Below the pieces are notes generated by a model. That model was not told the origin of the DNA and did no database searches. It worked only from the letters and a program-made list of their open reading frames with translations. The position numbers and the translations under genes were made by a program. A DNA stretch of 64,000 nucleotides, from positions 61,863 to 125,862 of the forward strand of contig CAWBNH010000012.1 in NCBI GenBank assembly GCA_963790085.1, written 5' to 3'. Below are positions 1 through 7,958 of this stretch, piece by piece. Positions within the stretch are counted from its first letter, which is position 1, and each line of letters begins with the position of its first letter. This DNA comes from CAXMST01 sp963790085 (lineage in GTDB: Bacteria > Actinomycetota > Thermoleophilia > Solirubrobacterales > 70-9).

Positions 1-660
1 CAGACCGAGATCAACGAGCGCGGCCCCGAGGTCAGCGGGGCGGAGGTCGATCGCTTCGTCGAGCGCCTCACCTATCTCGCCCGCGGCGCGAACTACTGCG
101 TGATCGCGGGCTCGCTGCCGCCGGGAGCGCCGGTGGACATCTATGCGGCCCTGATCACCCGCATGCACGAGTGTGGGGTCCCGGTCCTGCTCGACACCGA
201 CGGCGAGCCGATGCGCGCCGGGCTTCGCGCCCAGCCGGCCGTCGTCGCACCGAACATCGCCGAGGCCGAGGAGGCCGTCGGCTACGAGTTCGGCGACGCC
301 GAGGATCTCAACATGGGGCTGCTGAGCCTGATCGAGATGGGCGCGAACGAGGCCTTCGTGACGACCGCCAACGGCTGCGTGGCGATCGCCGGTGCCGGGC
401 CGGACCGGCGCCGCTACGAGGCGACGATCGAGCCGCTCGAGCCGGTCGCAGCGGTCGGCTCCGGGGACGCGTTTCTGGCCGGGCTTGCGTCCGGCAGACG
501 GGCCGGGCGCCCGCCTGCCGAGTCGCTGGCGTTCGCCGTCGCCTGCGGAGCCGAGTCGACCCAGCACCTCGGCGCCGGGACGGTCGACCCCGGTGAGGTC
601 GCGCGAATCGCCGAGCGGGTCCAGGTCACCGAGCTCGATCTCCCCGTCGGGGTCAGCTGA
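1..660 (+). CDS. PfkB-family sugar kinase (1-phosphofructokinase-like), 5' truncated
   Basis: Only the last 219 residues are present; the reading frame is open from base 1, so the gene starts upstream of the window. The visible part begins with TEINERGPEV, which resembles the substrate-binding segment of 1-phosphofructokinase and tagatose-6-phosphate kinase, and ends with the PfkB signature 2 VGSGDAFLAGLASG near residues 152-165, whose Asp is the catalytic base and whose glycines form the anion hole. Such enzymes phosphorylate a sugar phosphate with ATP in the cytosol. The exact substrate cannot be read from this part. It ends 120 nt before the guaB3 start and seems to be a separate transcription unit. 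Confidence 0.85.
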   Translation, partial: QTEINERGPEVSGAEVDRFVERLTYLARGANYCVIAGSLPPGAPVDIYAALITRMHECGVPVLLDTDGEPMRAGLRAQPAVVAPNIAEAEEAVGYEFGDAEDLNMGLLSLIEMGANEAFVTTANGCVAIAGAGPDRRRYEATIEPLEPVAAVGSGDAFLAGLASGRRAGRPPAESLAFAVACGAESTQHLGAGTVDPGEVARIAERVQVTELDLPVGVS

Positions 661-730
661 GCGCCGCGGTTTCGCCCCGATCCCGCAAACTGCGCCGGAA
701 GGCCGCCGCGGGCCCGCCGGTCCCCCCGCC

Positions 731-736
731 TACAAT
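731..736 (+). promoter_or_regulatory. -10 box (TACAAT) for guaB3-guaA
   Basis: TACAAT matches the sigma-70/SigA -10 consensus in five of six positions and lies 44 nt before the TTG start of guaB3. No convincing -35 is seen in the GC-rich DNA upstream. AGGGAGA at 767-773 would serve as ribosome binding site. Confidence 0.5.
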
Positions 737-780
737 CTGTGCTCTGTCGATGTCGTCGCTAGCGCAAGGGAGACCAGCAG

Positions 781-1986
781 TTGGAAGTTGAGATCGGACG
801 AGGGAAGAAGGCGCGTCGAGCCTATGGCTTCGACGACATCGCGATCGTGCCGTCGCGGCGGACGCGTGACCCCGACGACATCGACATCACCTGGAATCTG
901 GGCCCGTACCGGTTCGAGCTGCCGCTGCTCGCATCGGCGATGGACGGTGTCGTCAGCCCGAACACCGCGGCGCTGGTCAACCAGCTGGGAGGCCTCGGGG
1001 TGCTCAACCTCGAGGGCATCTGGTCCCGCTACGAGGATGCCGACGAGCAGCTCGAGCGGATTGCGAAGGCGCCACCGGAGATCGCGACGAAGCTGATGCA
1101 GGAGGTCTACTCCGAGCCCGTCAAGCCGGAGCTGATCCGCCAGCGGATCGAGGAGATCAAGGCGCAGGGAGCGGTCGCCTGCGGCTCTCTGACCCCGCAG
1201 AAGGTCAACGAGCATCATGAACTGGCGCTCGACGCCGGCCTCGACATCCTGGTCGTCCAGGGAACCGTGATCTCGGCCGAGCACGTCAGCTCCTCCGCCG
1301 ACCCGCTGAACCTGAAGGAGTTCATCGCCGAGCTCCCGATTCCCTGCATCGTCGGCGGTTGCGCCTCCTACTCGACCGGGCTGCACCTGATGCGGACCGG
1401 CGCCGTCGGCGTCCTGGTCGGGGTCGGCCCGGGTTCGGCGTGCACGACCCGTGGCGTGCTTGGGATCGGCGTCCCGCAGGCGACCGCGATCGCCGACGTT
1501 GCCGCCGCGCGCTCGCAGCACATGCTCGAGACCGGTCAGTACTGCAACGTGATCGGTGACGGGGGCATGCGCACCGGCGGCGACGTCTCGAAGGCGATCG
1601 CCTGCGGCGCCGATGCGGTCATGATCGGCTCGCCGATGGCCCGCGCCAAGGAGGCGCCCGGTCGCGGATACCACTGGGGGATGGCGACGTTCCACCCGTC
1701 GCTGCCCCGGGGGACGCGGGTCGCGACGAGGCAGGACGGGACGCTGGAGCAGATCCTGCTCGGACCGGCGAACGAGAACGACGGGACCTTCAACCTGATG
1801 GGGGCGCTGCGGACGTCGATGGCGACCTGCGGCTACGAGGACATCCCCTCCTTTCACCGGGCCGAGGTGATGGTGGCGCCGGCTCTGCAGACGGAGGGCA
1901 AGGCACTCCAGAAGCAGCAGGCGGTCGGCATGGGGTCGAATGGGCGCTCGGCGGTCGCCAACGGCGTCGGCGTGGCGGATGACTGA
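781..1986 (+). CDS. guaB3: GuaB3-family IMP dehydrogenase-related protein
   Basis: A 401-residue protein of the IMPDH/GMP reductase barrel family, without the CBS pair that interrupts normal IMP dehydrogenase. The catalytic loop is present as GPGSACTTRGVLGIG with Cys221, followed by the phosphate-binding stretch GDGGMRTGGD near 259-268. The N-terminus (MEVEIGRGKKARRAYGFDDI) and length fit the GuaB3 group that actinobacteria encode next to guaA. Members of this group are related to IMP dehydrogenase and GMP reductase; which reaction this copy performs cannot be decided here. The start is TTG at 781, preceded by AGGGAGA. The stop overlaps the guaA start by 8 nt, so the two are probably translated together. 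Confidence 0.9.
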   Translation: MEVEIGRGKKARRAYGFDDIAIVPSRRTRDPDDIDITWNLGPYRFELPLLASAMDGVVSPNTAALVNQLGGLGVLNLEGIWSRYEDADEQLERIAKAPPEIATKLMQEVYSEPVKPELIRQRIEEIKAQGAVACGSLTPQKVNEHHELALDAGLDILVVQGTVISAEHVSSSADPLNLKEFIAELPIPCIVGGCASYSTGLHLMRTGAVGVLVGVGPGSACTTRGVLGIGVPQATAIADVAAARSQHMLETGQYCNVIGDGGMRTGGDVSKAIACGADAVMIGSPMARAKEAPGRGYHWGMATFHPSLPRGTRVATRQDGTLEQILLGPANENDGTFNLMGALRTSMATCGYEDIPSFHRAEVMVAPALQTEGKALQKQQAVGMGSNGRSAVANGVGVADD

Positions 1987-3589
1987 GGTCGCGGCCGAGT
2001 CGGCCCCGAGGCCCGCCGGCGTCGAGGAGGACGGCTTCGGGCCGCCGACTGACCGCGAAGAGGTACTCGTCCTCGACTTCGGTGGCCAGTACTCGCAGCT
2101 GATCGCGCGCCGGATCCGCGAGTGTGGCGTCTTCGCAGAGCTGCTCCCGCACGGCGTCGACCTCGAGCTGATCCGCGCCCGCAAGCCGCGGGCCTTGGTG
2201 CTCTCCGGCGGTCCCGCGTCCGTCTACGAGAGCGGCGCGCCGGCGCTCCGCCGCGAGCTGCTCGAGCTCGGCATCCCCGTGCTCGGCATCTGTTACGGCA
2301 TGCAGCTGATGGTGCGCGACCTCGGCGGCCGGGTGGAGGGGGCCGAGAAGGGCGAGTTCGGCCGCACGACGCTGACCCTGGTGGGGGACGGGGGCCGGCT
2401 GCTCTCCGGCCTGCCGGCGGAGCAGCAGTGCTGGATGTCGCACCGTGACTGCGTGATCGAGGCGCCGCCCGGCTTCACCGCGCTCGCCGCCAGCCCCGGC
2501 TCGCCGGTGGCTGCCTGCGAGGACACCGACAAGGGCCTTTACGGGATCCAGTTCCATCCCGAGGTCGTCCACACCCCGCACGGCCAGGAGATCCTGCAGC
2601 GGTTTCTGCGGGACGTCGCCGGCTGTGAGCAGGGCTGGACGATGTCCTCGGTCATCGATGAGCAGGTCGAGCGGATCCGCGAGCAGGTCGGCAGCGGCGG
2701 CGTCATCTGCGGCCTCTCTGGCGGCGTCGACTCGGCGACCGCCGCCGCCCTCGTCCACCGCGCGGTCGGCGACCAGCTCACCTGCGTGCTCGTCGACCAC
2801 GGGCTGCTGCGCAAGGGCGAGGCCGAGCAGGTCGTCGCCAACTTTCGCGAGGGGCTCGGTATCAAGCTGATCCACATCGATGCCGAGGACCGCTTCCTCG
2901 AGAAGCTCGCCGGGCACGACGACCCGGAGACGAAGCGCAAGATCATCGGTGAGGAGTTCATCCGGGTCTTCGAGGAGGAGGCGCTGAAGCTCCCCGACGT
3001 CAGCCATCTGGTTCAGGGCACGCTCTACTCGGACGTGATCGAGTCGGGCGGGGGAGAGGGCACCGCGACGATCAAGTCGCATCACAACGTCGGCGGCCTG
3101 CCGGAGGACCTCGACCTCGATCTGGTCGAGCCGCTGCGAATGCTGTTCAAGGACGAGGTTCGCGCGGTCGCCACCGAGCTCGGCCTCAACGACCGGATGG
3201 TCTGGCGCCAGCCTTTCCCGGGGCCGGGGCTGGCGATCCGGATCGTCGGCGGCGAGGTCACCAAGGAGCGGCTGGACCTGCTTCGCGAGGCCGATTCGAT
3301 CCTCCAGGAGGAGGTCCGGGCGGCCAACCTCTACCGGGATCTCTGGCAGAGCTTCTGCGTCCTGCCGGTGGTCCGCTCGGTCGGCGTCCAGGGCGACGGC
3401 CGCACCTACGCCTATCCGATCGTGATCCGCGCCGTGACCTCAGACGACGCGATGACCGCGGACTGGGCGCGGCTGCCCTACGACCTGCTCGAGCGGGTCT
3501 CGAGCAGGATCATCAACGAGGTCCCCCAGGTCAACCGAGTCGTGCTCGACATCAGCTCGAAGCCGCCGGCGACGATCGAGTGGGAGTAG
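1979..3589 (+). CDS. guaA: GMP synthase (glutamine-hydrolysing)
   Basis: Converts XMP, ATP and glutamine to GMP in the last step of guanine nucleotide synthesis. The 536-residue protein has the class I glutamine amidotransferase domain first, with nucleophile Cys105 in GICYGMQ and the His193-Glu195 dyad in FHPEV, then the ATP pyrophosphatase domain with P-loop SGGVDSA at 247-253, then the C-terminal dimerisation domain ending SSKPPATIEWE. I chose the ATG at 1979, inside ATGACTGA, because it overlaps the guaB3 stop in the way typical of coupled genes; an in-frame ATG exists further upstream at 1940 but lies in guaB3. About 25 residues precede the amidotransferase core. It converges on the M23 peptidase gene with a 17-nt gap. 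Confidence 0.96.
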   Translation: MTEVAAESAPRPAGVEEDGFGPPTDREEVLVLDFGGQYSQLIARRIRECGVFAELLPHGVDLELIRARKPRALVLSGGPASVYESGAPALRRELLELGIPVLGICYGMQLMVRDLGGRVEGAEKGEFGRTTLTLVGDGGRLLSGLPAEQQCWMSHRDCVIEAPPGFTALAASPGSPVAACEDTDKGLYGIQFHPEVVHTPHGQEILQRFLRDVAGCEQGWTMSSVIDEQVERIREQVGSGGVICGLSGGVDSATAAALVHRAVGDQLTCVLVDHGLLRKGEAEQVVANFREGLGIKLIHIDAEDRFLEKLAGHDDPETKRKIIGEEFIRVFEEEALKLPDVSHLVQGTLYSDVIESGGGEGTATIKSHHNVGGLPEDLDLDLVEPLRMLFKDEVRAVATELGLNDRMVWRQPFPGPGLAIRIVGGEVTKERLDLLREADSILQEEVRAANLYRDLWQSFCVLPVVRSVGVQGDGRTYAYPIVIRAVTSDDAMTADWARLPYDLLERVSSRIINEVPQVNRVVLDISSKPPATIEWE

Positions 3590-3606
3590 CGGCCCGCGGA
3601 CGACGC

Positions 3607-4746
3607 TCAGGACCAGCGGTCCCAGCGCTTCAGCGGCTTGGTCGGGCTCAGCACGTGACCGCCCTCGTACCAGCCGGGAGCCGACCACATCTCGAAATGG
3701 ACGTGGCAGCCTGAGGCGTTGCCGGTGTCGTCGTTGAAGCCGATTCGCTCGCCGGTCTTGACCCTCGACCCCTTCTTCGCGCGGCCCTTGCGCGAGAGGT
3801 GCATGTAGACGTAGTCGACGCCTGTCTTGGCACCGTCGACGACGATGTAGTAGCCCGCCGCGGAGTGGTAGGAGCTGGTCTGGATTCGCCCGCCGCGGGC
3901 GGCGTAGACGTCGTTGCCGCACTTCGCGAAGATGTCCTGGCCCCGGTGGCTGCGCCCGGCGCCGAGTCCGTCGCCGTAGGTGTGGCCGCCCGCGAGCGGG
4001 AACTTGTGGTCGTAGTAGCGGAACCCGGCCCGGTCGCCGTCGCTGCCGCTCAACTGGGTGACCTCGAAGCTGTACTTGCCGTTGGGAGCGACCTTGCCGT
4101 CCTTCCCGAGCCCGTTCCAGGCGGCCGAGTGGCTCGCGAACGGATCCTGGTCCCGCTTCACTACCGTGTCGATCAGGCGCCGCTTCTTGCCCTTGAGCAC
4201 ATCGATCCGGACGTCGGTCGGCTGGTCGGCCTCGAACAGGTACTCGACCCGGCTGCGCCGCTTGCCTTCGAAGAAGCTCTTCGACGGCGTCGCCTCGGCG
4301 GAGGTCACCTCGAAGCCCTCGACCTCGGTGATCCTGTCCTCGCCGACGATCTTCAGCCGCTCGGGGGAGCGCGCCTTGTTGCCGAACTCGTCGATCACCA
4401 CCGGCTTGCCAGACTGAGCCCCGAGCGGGACGCGGAACTTGACCCGCGACGACTTCGCCTTTCGCGGCTCGACGTCGAGCTTGCCCTCGGCGCCGTCGAG
4501 GCGGACGGTAGTGACGCTCGCCAGGTCGCGGCCGCCGAGCTCGACGGTCCCGGTCTCGGCGACGCTGCGCAGGTCGAGGCAGCGGTCGATGCACCGCGCC
4601 GAGCGGACCTCGGGCGGCGCGGGCGCACCGACCCCTCCGTCCTCGGCGCCGGCGAGCCCGGCTGCGGTCAGGGCTGCGGTCAGGGCGGCGGCCGCCGCCA
4701 GCGTGACTCCTCGTCTTTGGCTTCGGGGGGATCGACCCGAGCTCAC
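3607..4746 (-). CDS. Secreted M23 (LytM-type) metallopeptidase with FlgD-like Ig domain
   Basis: A 379-residue exported protein. The N-terminus has basic residues followed by an Ala/Leu-rich signal peptide (about 12-34). The middle part (about 185-235, ending AWNGLGKDGKVAPNGKYSFEV) resembles the FlgD Ig-like fold. The C-terminal third is the M23 peptidase domain with zinc ligands in HRGQD and the second motif HVHFEMW; members cleave peptidoglycan peptide bridges. Start is GTG at 4746 with an AG-rich binding site (GAAAGAGAG) upstream. The gene sits alone behind a cyclic-di-AMP riboswitch and a near-consensus promoter, which fits a wall hydrolase under osmotic or wall-stress control. Substrate bond is not known. 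Confidence 0.9.
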   Translation of the reverse strand: MSSGRSPRSQRRGVTLAAAAALTAALTAAGLAGAEDGGVGAPAPPEVRSARCIDRCLDLRSVAETGTVELGGRDLASVTTVRLDGAEGKLDVEPRKAKSSRVKFRVPLGAQSGKPVVIDEFGNKARSPERLKIVGEDRITEVEGFEVTSAEATPSKSFFEGKRRSRVEYLFEADQPTDVRIDVLKGKKRRLIDTVVKRDQDPFASHSAAWNGLGKDGKVAPNGKYSFEVTQLSGSDGDRAGFRYYDHKFPLAGGHTYGDGLGAGRSHRGQDIFAKCGNDVYAARGGRIQTSSYHSAAGYYIVVDGAKTGVDYVYMHLSRKGRAKKGSRVKTGERIGFNDDTGNASGCHVHFEMWSAPGWYEGGHVLSPTKPLKRWDRWS

Positions 4747-4764
4747 GTTTGCGTCTCTCTTTCT

Positions 4765-4902
4765 TCGTCGCCTGCGGGGTTAGCTGACGGGCTCGCGCCG
4801 AAAGAGCAGCGCTACGGGTTGTGGGTCCCGATTCGCCCCTGGGAGTGGGATTCCTCTCCCTCCGGTTCCCCCGCCCCCCGGCATCTTCCGACGCCGGAGA
4901 TT
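4765..4902 (-). promoter_or_regulatory. Cyclic-di-AMP riboswitch (ydaO-yuaA class)
   Basis: Read on the minus strand, the leader contains the conserved blocks of the ydaO class in order: GGGGGAACCGG, then GGGGCGAATCGG, then GAGCCCGTCAGCTAACCCC followed by GCAGGCG. These are the invariant segments that form the two ligand pockets in the known Bacillus and actinobacterial examples. The element starts about 15-20 nt after the predicted transcription start and ends about 18 nt before the GTG of the M23 peptidase. In this class, ligand binding normally switches the downstream gene off. Control of cell-wall hydrolases is a well established role in actinobacteria. Confidence 0.92.
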
Positions 4903-4926
4903 TGGCAGGTCCAAACTTGGGCCGGG

Positions 4927-4954
4927 AGTATAACCCCGCATGCGGCGGGGTCAA
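4927..4954 (-). promoter_or_regulatory. Promoter of the M23 peptidase riboswitch transcript
   Basis: On the minus strand TTGACC (4954-4949) and TATACT (4932-4927) are separated by 16 nt, a near-consensus SigA promoter and the best one in the window. The spacer itself is a hairpin-like inverted repeat (CCCCGC-CGCAT-GCGGGG, 4935-4951), so a regulator could bind between the boxes. Transcription would start near 4920, at the 5' edge of the riboswitch. Confidence 0.75.
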
Positions 4955-5091
4955 CATAAACACAATTGCAACGAAGTGCTAACAATCGGACCGCCCTGTG
5001 AGCGAACGCTCGGGAGACAGCCGAAGAGGCATCGCCGACGCCGCGACCTCGCTCACACGCGATCGTGTCTGACCATCTATCATCGTGCGCC

Positions 5092-5127
5092 CGCGTCACC
5101 CGCCGCTCCGGGCGGGACGCGTTTTTT
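5092..5127 (+). terminator. Intrinsic terminator-like hairpin just upstream of rplM (possible attenuator)
   Basis: Bases 5092-5096 and 5099-5104 pair with 5111-5116 and 5117-5121, giving an 11-bp GC-rich stem with a two-base bulge (CA), a 6-nt loop and a run of six T (5122-5127). The rplM ATG follows at 5134. No gene on the plus strand lies between guaA and rplM, and the M23 gene runs the other way. The structure therefore sits in the leader of rplM itself and could attenuate the ribosomal-protein transcript. The 4980-5091 stretch before it holds no gene. Confidence 0.65.
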
Positions 5128-5133
5128 CACGTG

Positions 5134-5568
5134 ATGAAGACCTATGCAGCGACAACAGCCGACCGCGAGCGCGAGTGGTACGTCGTCGACGCCGAGGGGC
5201 GGACGCTCGGCCGGCTCGCGACCCAGATCGCCGACACCCTGCGTGGCAAGCGCAAGCCGCAGTACACCCCGCATACCGACGTCGGGGATTTCGTCGTCGT
5301 CGTCAACGCCGAGAAGGTCGCGGTGACGGGGGACAAGCTGCAGTCGAAGGTCTACCGGCGCCACAGCGGCTACCCCGGGGGGATCCGGTCGCGGACGCTG
5401 GCCGAGATGCTCGACCGCAGCCCCGAGGACGTGATCCGCAGGGCGGTGAAGGGCATGCTGCCCCGCAACAAGCTCGCCCGCAAGCAGCTGCTCAAGCTCA
5501 AGGTATACGCCGGCGCCGAGCATCCGCATCAGGCCCAGCAGCCGAAGCCGATGGAGGTACGGTCGTGA
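5134..5568 (+). CDS. rplM: 50S ribosomal protein L13
   Basis: A 144-residue protein with the family signature throughout: MKTYAAT at the start, WYVVDAEGRTLGRLAT, the central KVYRRHSGYPGG, and the VIRRAVKGMLPRNKLARKQL segment that contacts 23S rRNA. It is an early-assembly protein of the large subunit. ATG at 5134 gives the family N-terminus; GTG at 5131 is directly adjacent. No Shine-Dalgarno lies at normal distance; GGCGGG in the 3' arm of the preceding hairpin is the only candidate. The stop codon overlaps the GTG of rpsI (GTGA), the usual L13-S9 pair. Confidence 0.96.
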   Translation: MKTYAATTADREREWYVVDAEGRTLGRLATQIADTLRGKRKPQYTPHTDVGDFVVVVNAEKVAVTGDKLQSKVYRRHSGYPGGIRSRTLAEMLDRSPEDVIRRAVKGMLPRNKLARKQLLKLKVYAGAEHPHQAQQPKPMEVRS

Positions 5569-6413
5569 CCCGGATCGACGACGAGGCGCCCGACAGGGAG
5601 GAGTCCGAGGACGACCCGACGCCCGTCGACGAGGCCGGCCAGGACCCGACTCCTGAGCCAGAGGCGACGCCCGATCAGGGCGAGCCCGCCCCGGACGCCG
5701 AGCCGGAGGCCGCAGGGGCCGAGGCCGAGGCCGAGGTCGAGGGCGGGGCCGAGGAGCAGGCCGAAGCCGGAGAGGCCTCGCCGGAGGCCGACAAGCCCGA
5801 GCCGAAGTCGAAGACCAAGCCCGGACGCGCGAAGAAGCAAGAGGGGTCCGAGGTCGTCCCCGGCGCCAACCTCGAGCCGATCGCGATCACCGAGGAGCGC
5901 GAGCTCACGGCCGAGGAGCGTGCCCGCCTCGAGGCCGAGGAGGAGGAGCGCGCAACCCGCGAAGCGGCACAGGTCGCCGAGGAAGCGGAGGAGCTGCCCC
6001 AGCGCGCCGCCGTATCGGTTCCGGTCGACGCTTCGATCCAGGCGACCGGCAAGCGCAAGCGCTCCGTCGCCCGCGTCATCCTCCGAGCTGGGGGCGGGGC
6101 GATCGAGGTCAACGGCCGCGGCATCGAGGACTACTTCGCCCGCCCGCACGATCAGTCCCTGGCGCGCCAGCCGCTCGTCACCGCGGGCTACGACGGCAGC
6201 GTCGACATCAAGGTCCGCGTCCACGGTGGCGGGATCTCCGGTCAGGCCGGGGCCGTTCGCCACGGGATCGCCCGCGCCCTGTGTGAGCTCGACCCCGAGC
6301 TCCGCGGCGACCTCAAGCGGCGCGGGATGCTGACCCGCGACGCGCGCCAGAAGGAACGGCGGAAGGCCGGTCTGAAGAAGGCCCGCAAGAGGCCGCAGTT
6401 CAGCAAGCGCTGA
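5565..6413 (+). CDS. rpsI: 30S ribosomal protein S9 with ~155-residue acidic N-terminal extension
   Basis: The C-terminal ~125 residues are a normal S9: QATGKRKRSVARV, the HGGGISGQAGAVRHGIARAL loop region and the basic tail GLKKARKRPQFSKR that reaches the P-site tRNA. Ahead of it lies an extension of about 155 residues made largely of Glu, Ala, Pro and Asp with a short Lys patch (KPEPKSKTKPGRAKKQEG) in the middle. Bacterial S9 is usually about 130 residues; actinobacterial S9 often has a short extension, but this one doubles the protein. The GTG at 5565 overlaps the rplM stop and has GGAGGT at 5553-5558, six bases upstream, so the extension is very probably translated. Confidence 0.94.
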   Translation: MTRIDDEAPDREESEDDPTPVDEAGQDPTPEPEATPDQGEPAPDAEPEAAGAEAEAEVEGGAEEQAEAGEASPEADKPEPKSKTKPGRAKKQEGSEVVPGANLEPIAITEERELTAEERARLEAEEEERATREAAQVAEEAEELPQRAAVSVPVDASIQATGKRKRSVARVILRAGGGAIEVNGRGIEDYFARPHDQSLARQPLVTAGYDGSVDIKVRVHGGGISGQAGAVRHGIARALCELDPELRGDLKRRGMLTRDARQKERRKAGLKKARKRPQFSKR

Positions 6414-6521
6414 TCGCGATCTGGCTGCGGATGCATCGGCCGGGCACTCCACCGTCCCCCGTCCCTGGAGACCCGCACAGCGAGCCGCGAGTCTGCTTGC
6501 ATCCCTCCCGTGGGTGAGGGA

Positions 6522-7826
6522 ATGAGCCTGTTCGGGACCGACGGGGTCCGCGGCCCGGTCGGCGAGAAGCTGACGCCCGAGCTGGCGCTCGCGCTCGGTC
6601 GAGCCGTCGCGGCCGAGATCGAGTCCGACCGGCCGCAGGTCCTGATCGTCCGCGACACGCGCGAGTCGGGCCACATGCTCGAGTCCGCGCTCGCCGCGGG
6701 GTTGGCTGCTGCGGGGGCCGACGTCTTCCTCGGGGGTGTCCTGCCAACGCCCGCGGCGGCGATCCTCGTGCGCAGGCACGGGCTCGATCTGGCGGCGGTC
6801 GTCTCGGCCTCGCACAACCCCTGGGGGGACAACGGGATCAAGTTCTTCGACGCCGACGGTCGCAAGCTCGATGACGATGCCGAGCGGCGGGTCGAGGCGC
6901 GGGTCGCCGCAGGTCCGTCGAGCGCCGCGGCCAGCGGCCGTATCCGCAAGCTCGAGGGTGCCCGCGATGACTATCTGCGCGAGCTCGCGTCCGCTTTCGA
7001 CCTCGACCTGACTGGACGCAGGATCGTCCTCGACTGCGCCAACGGCGCCACCTATCGGGTTGCGCCGGCCGCATTCGAGCGGCTCGGCGCCGAGGTGATC
7101 GCGATCGCCACCGAGCCCGATGGTCGCAACATCAACGAGGGCTGTGGCTCGACCCACCTGGAGACGGTCGGCCGAGCGGTGCGCAGCGAGCGAGCCGAGA
7201 TCGGCTTCGCCTTCGACGGGGACGGCGACCGCGTCCTGGCGGTAGATGCCGAGGGCAACGAGTTCGACGGCGACGAGATCGTCGCCCTGGCGGCGCTCCA
7301 CCTGCAGGCGGCCGGCGAGATGTCGGGCGGAGCCGCTGTCACCGTGATGACCAATTACGGCTTCCATCGGGCGATGGCCGATGCCGGAATCGAGGTTGCC
7401 ACGACCAAGGTTGGCGATCGCTTCGTGATCGATGAGCTGCTCGCGCGAGGCTGGACGATCGGAGGCGAGCAGTCCGGCCACATCATCTGGACCGATTTCG
7501 CGGCGACGGGCGACGGTCTCGCGGCGGCGCTGCTGGTGCTCGAGGCGCTTGGTGATCGACGTCTGGCCGATGCCCGGCCGCTGACGAAGCTGCCGCAGTA
7601 CCTCGAGAACGTGCGGATTCCAAGCCGCGAGGCGCTCGGGGAGGCAACCACCCTGTGGGAGGCCGTCGGGCGCGAGGGCGCTCTGCTCGAGGGTCGGGGG
7701 CGGGTCGTCGTCCGCCCGTCCGGGACCGAGCCGCTCGTCCGGGTGATGGTCGAGGGCCCCGACGAGGTCGAATGCAGGGCGGTGCTGGGCCGGCTGGTCG
7801 AGCAGGCCGAGCGGGCGCTCGGCTAG
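6522..7826 (+). CDS. glmM: Phosphoglucosamine mutase
   Basis: Interconverts glucosamine-6-phosphate and glucosamine-1-phosphate on the way to UDP-GlcNAc. The 434-residue protein starts with MSLFGTDGVRG. It carries the active-site phosphoserine loop SASHNP (Ser97), the magnesium loop DGDGDR at 232-237 and the phosphate-binding loop RPSGTEPLVRVM near the C-terminus. ATG at 6522 puts the family N-terminus at residue 1; GTG at 6510 would add four residues. The GTGAGG close to the ATG is nearer than usual for a ribosome binding site. glmS follows after 132 nt, so both amino-sugar steps are encoded together. Confidence 0.95.
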   Translation: MSLFGTDGVRGPVGEKLTPELALALGRAVAAEIESDRPQVLIVRDTRESGHMLESALAAGLAAAGADVFLGGVLPTPAAAILVRRHGLDLAAVVSASHNPWGDNGIKFFDADGRKLDDDAERRVEARVAAGPSSAAASGRIRKLEGARDDYLRELASAFDLDLTGRRIVLDCANGATYRVAPAAFERLGAEVIAIATEPDGRNINEGCGSTHLETVGRAVRSERAEIGFAFDGDGDRVLAVDAEGNEFDGDEIVALAALHLQAAGEMSGGAAVTVMTNYGFHRAMADAGIEVATTKVGDRFVIDELLARGWTIGGEQSGHIIWTDFAATGDGLAAALLVLEALGDRRLADARPLTKLPQYLENVRIPSREALGEATTLWEAVGREGALLEGRGRVVVRPSGTEPLVRVMVEGPDEVECRAVLGRLVEQAERALG

Positions 7827-7864
7827 TTCGGCAACCGCTCGACTGCAAGCCGAGCCTCCCGGCG

Positions 7865-7893
7865 CCGCCGCCGGGGTCAGGCCCCGGCGGCGG
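7865..7893 (+). repeat. 12-bp perfect hairpin between glmM and glmS
   Basis: CCGCCGCCGGGG and its complement CCCCGGCGGCGG are separated by a 5-nt loop (TCAGG). No T-run follows. It may act as a Rho-type or stabilising 3' structure of the glmM message. It bears no resemblance to the glmS ribozyme. Confidence 0.6.
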
Positions 7894-7958
7894 GACGTCT
7901 AACCTTGGCCTGCGCCAAACGGCGCATCAGGCTGACCCGAAAGACCGTTTGACCCCAA

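Noticed and set aside
730..3085. Long antisense frames over guaB3 and guaA
   Set aside because: Repetitive Arg/Asp/Leu composition without domains; third-position GC bias belongs to the plus-strand genes.
5529..7481. 650-codon antisense frame over rpsI and glmM
   Set aside because: Shadow of GC-rich coding sequence; both plus-strand genes are unambiguous and no start signal is present.
7827..7958. glmS ribozyme
   Set aside because: The element is known from Firmicutes and relatives; the double-pseudoknot core sequences are not seen and the gap is shorter than the usual ribozyme.
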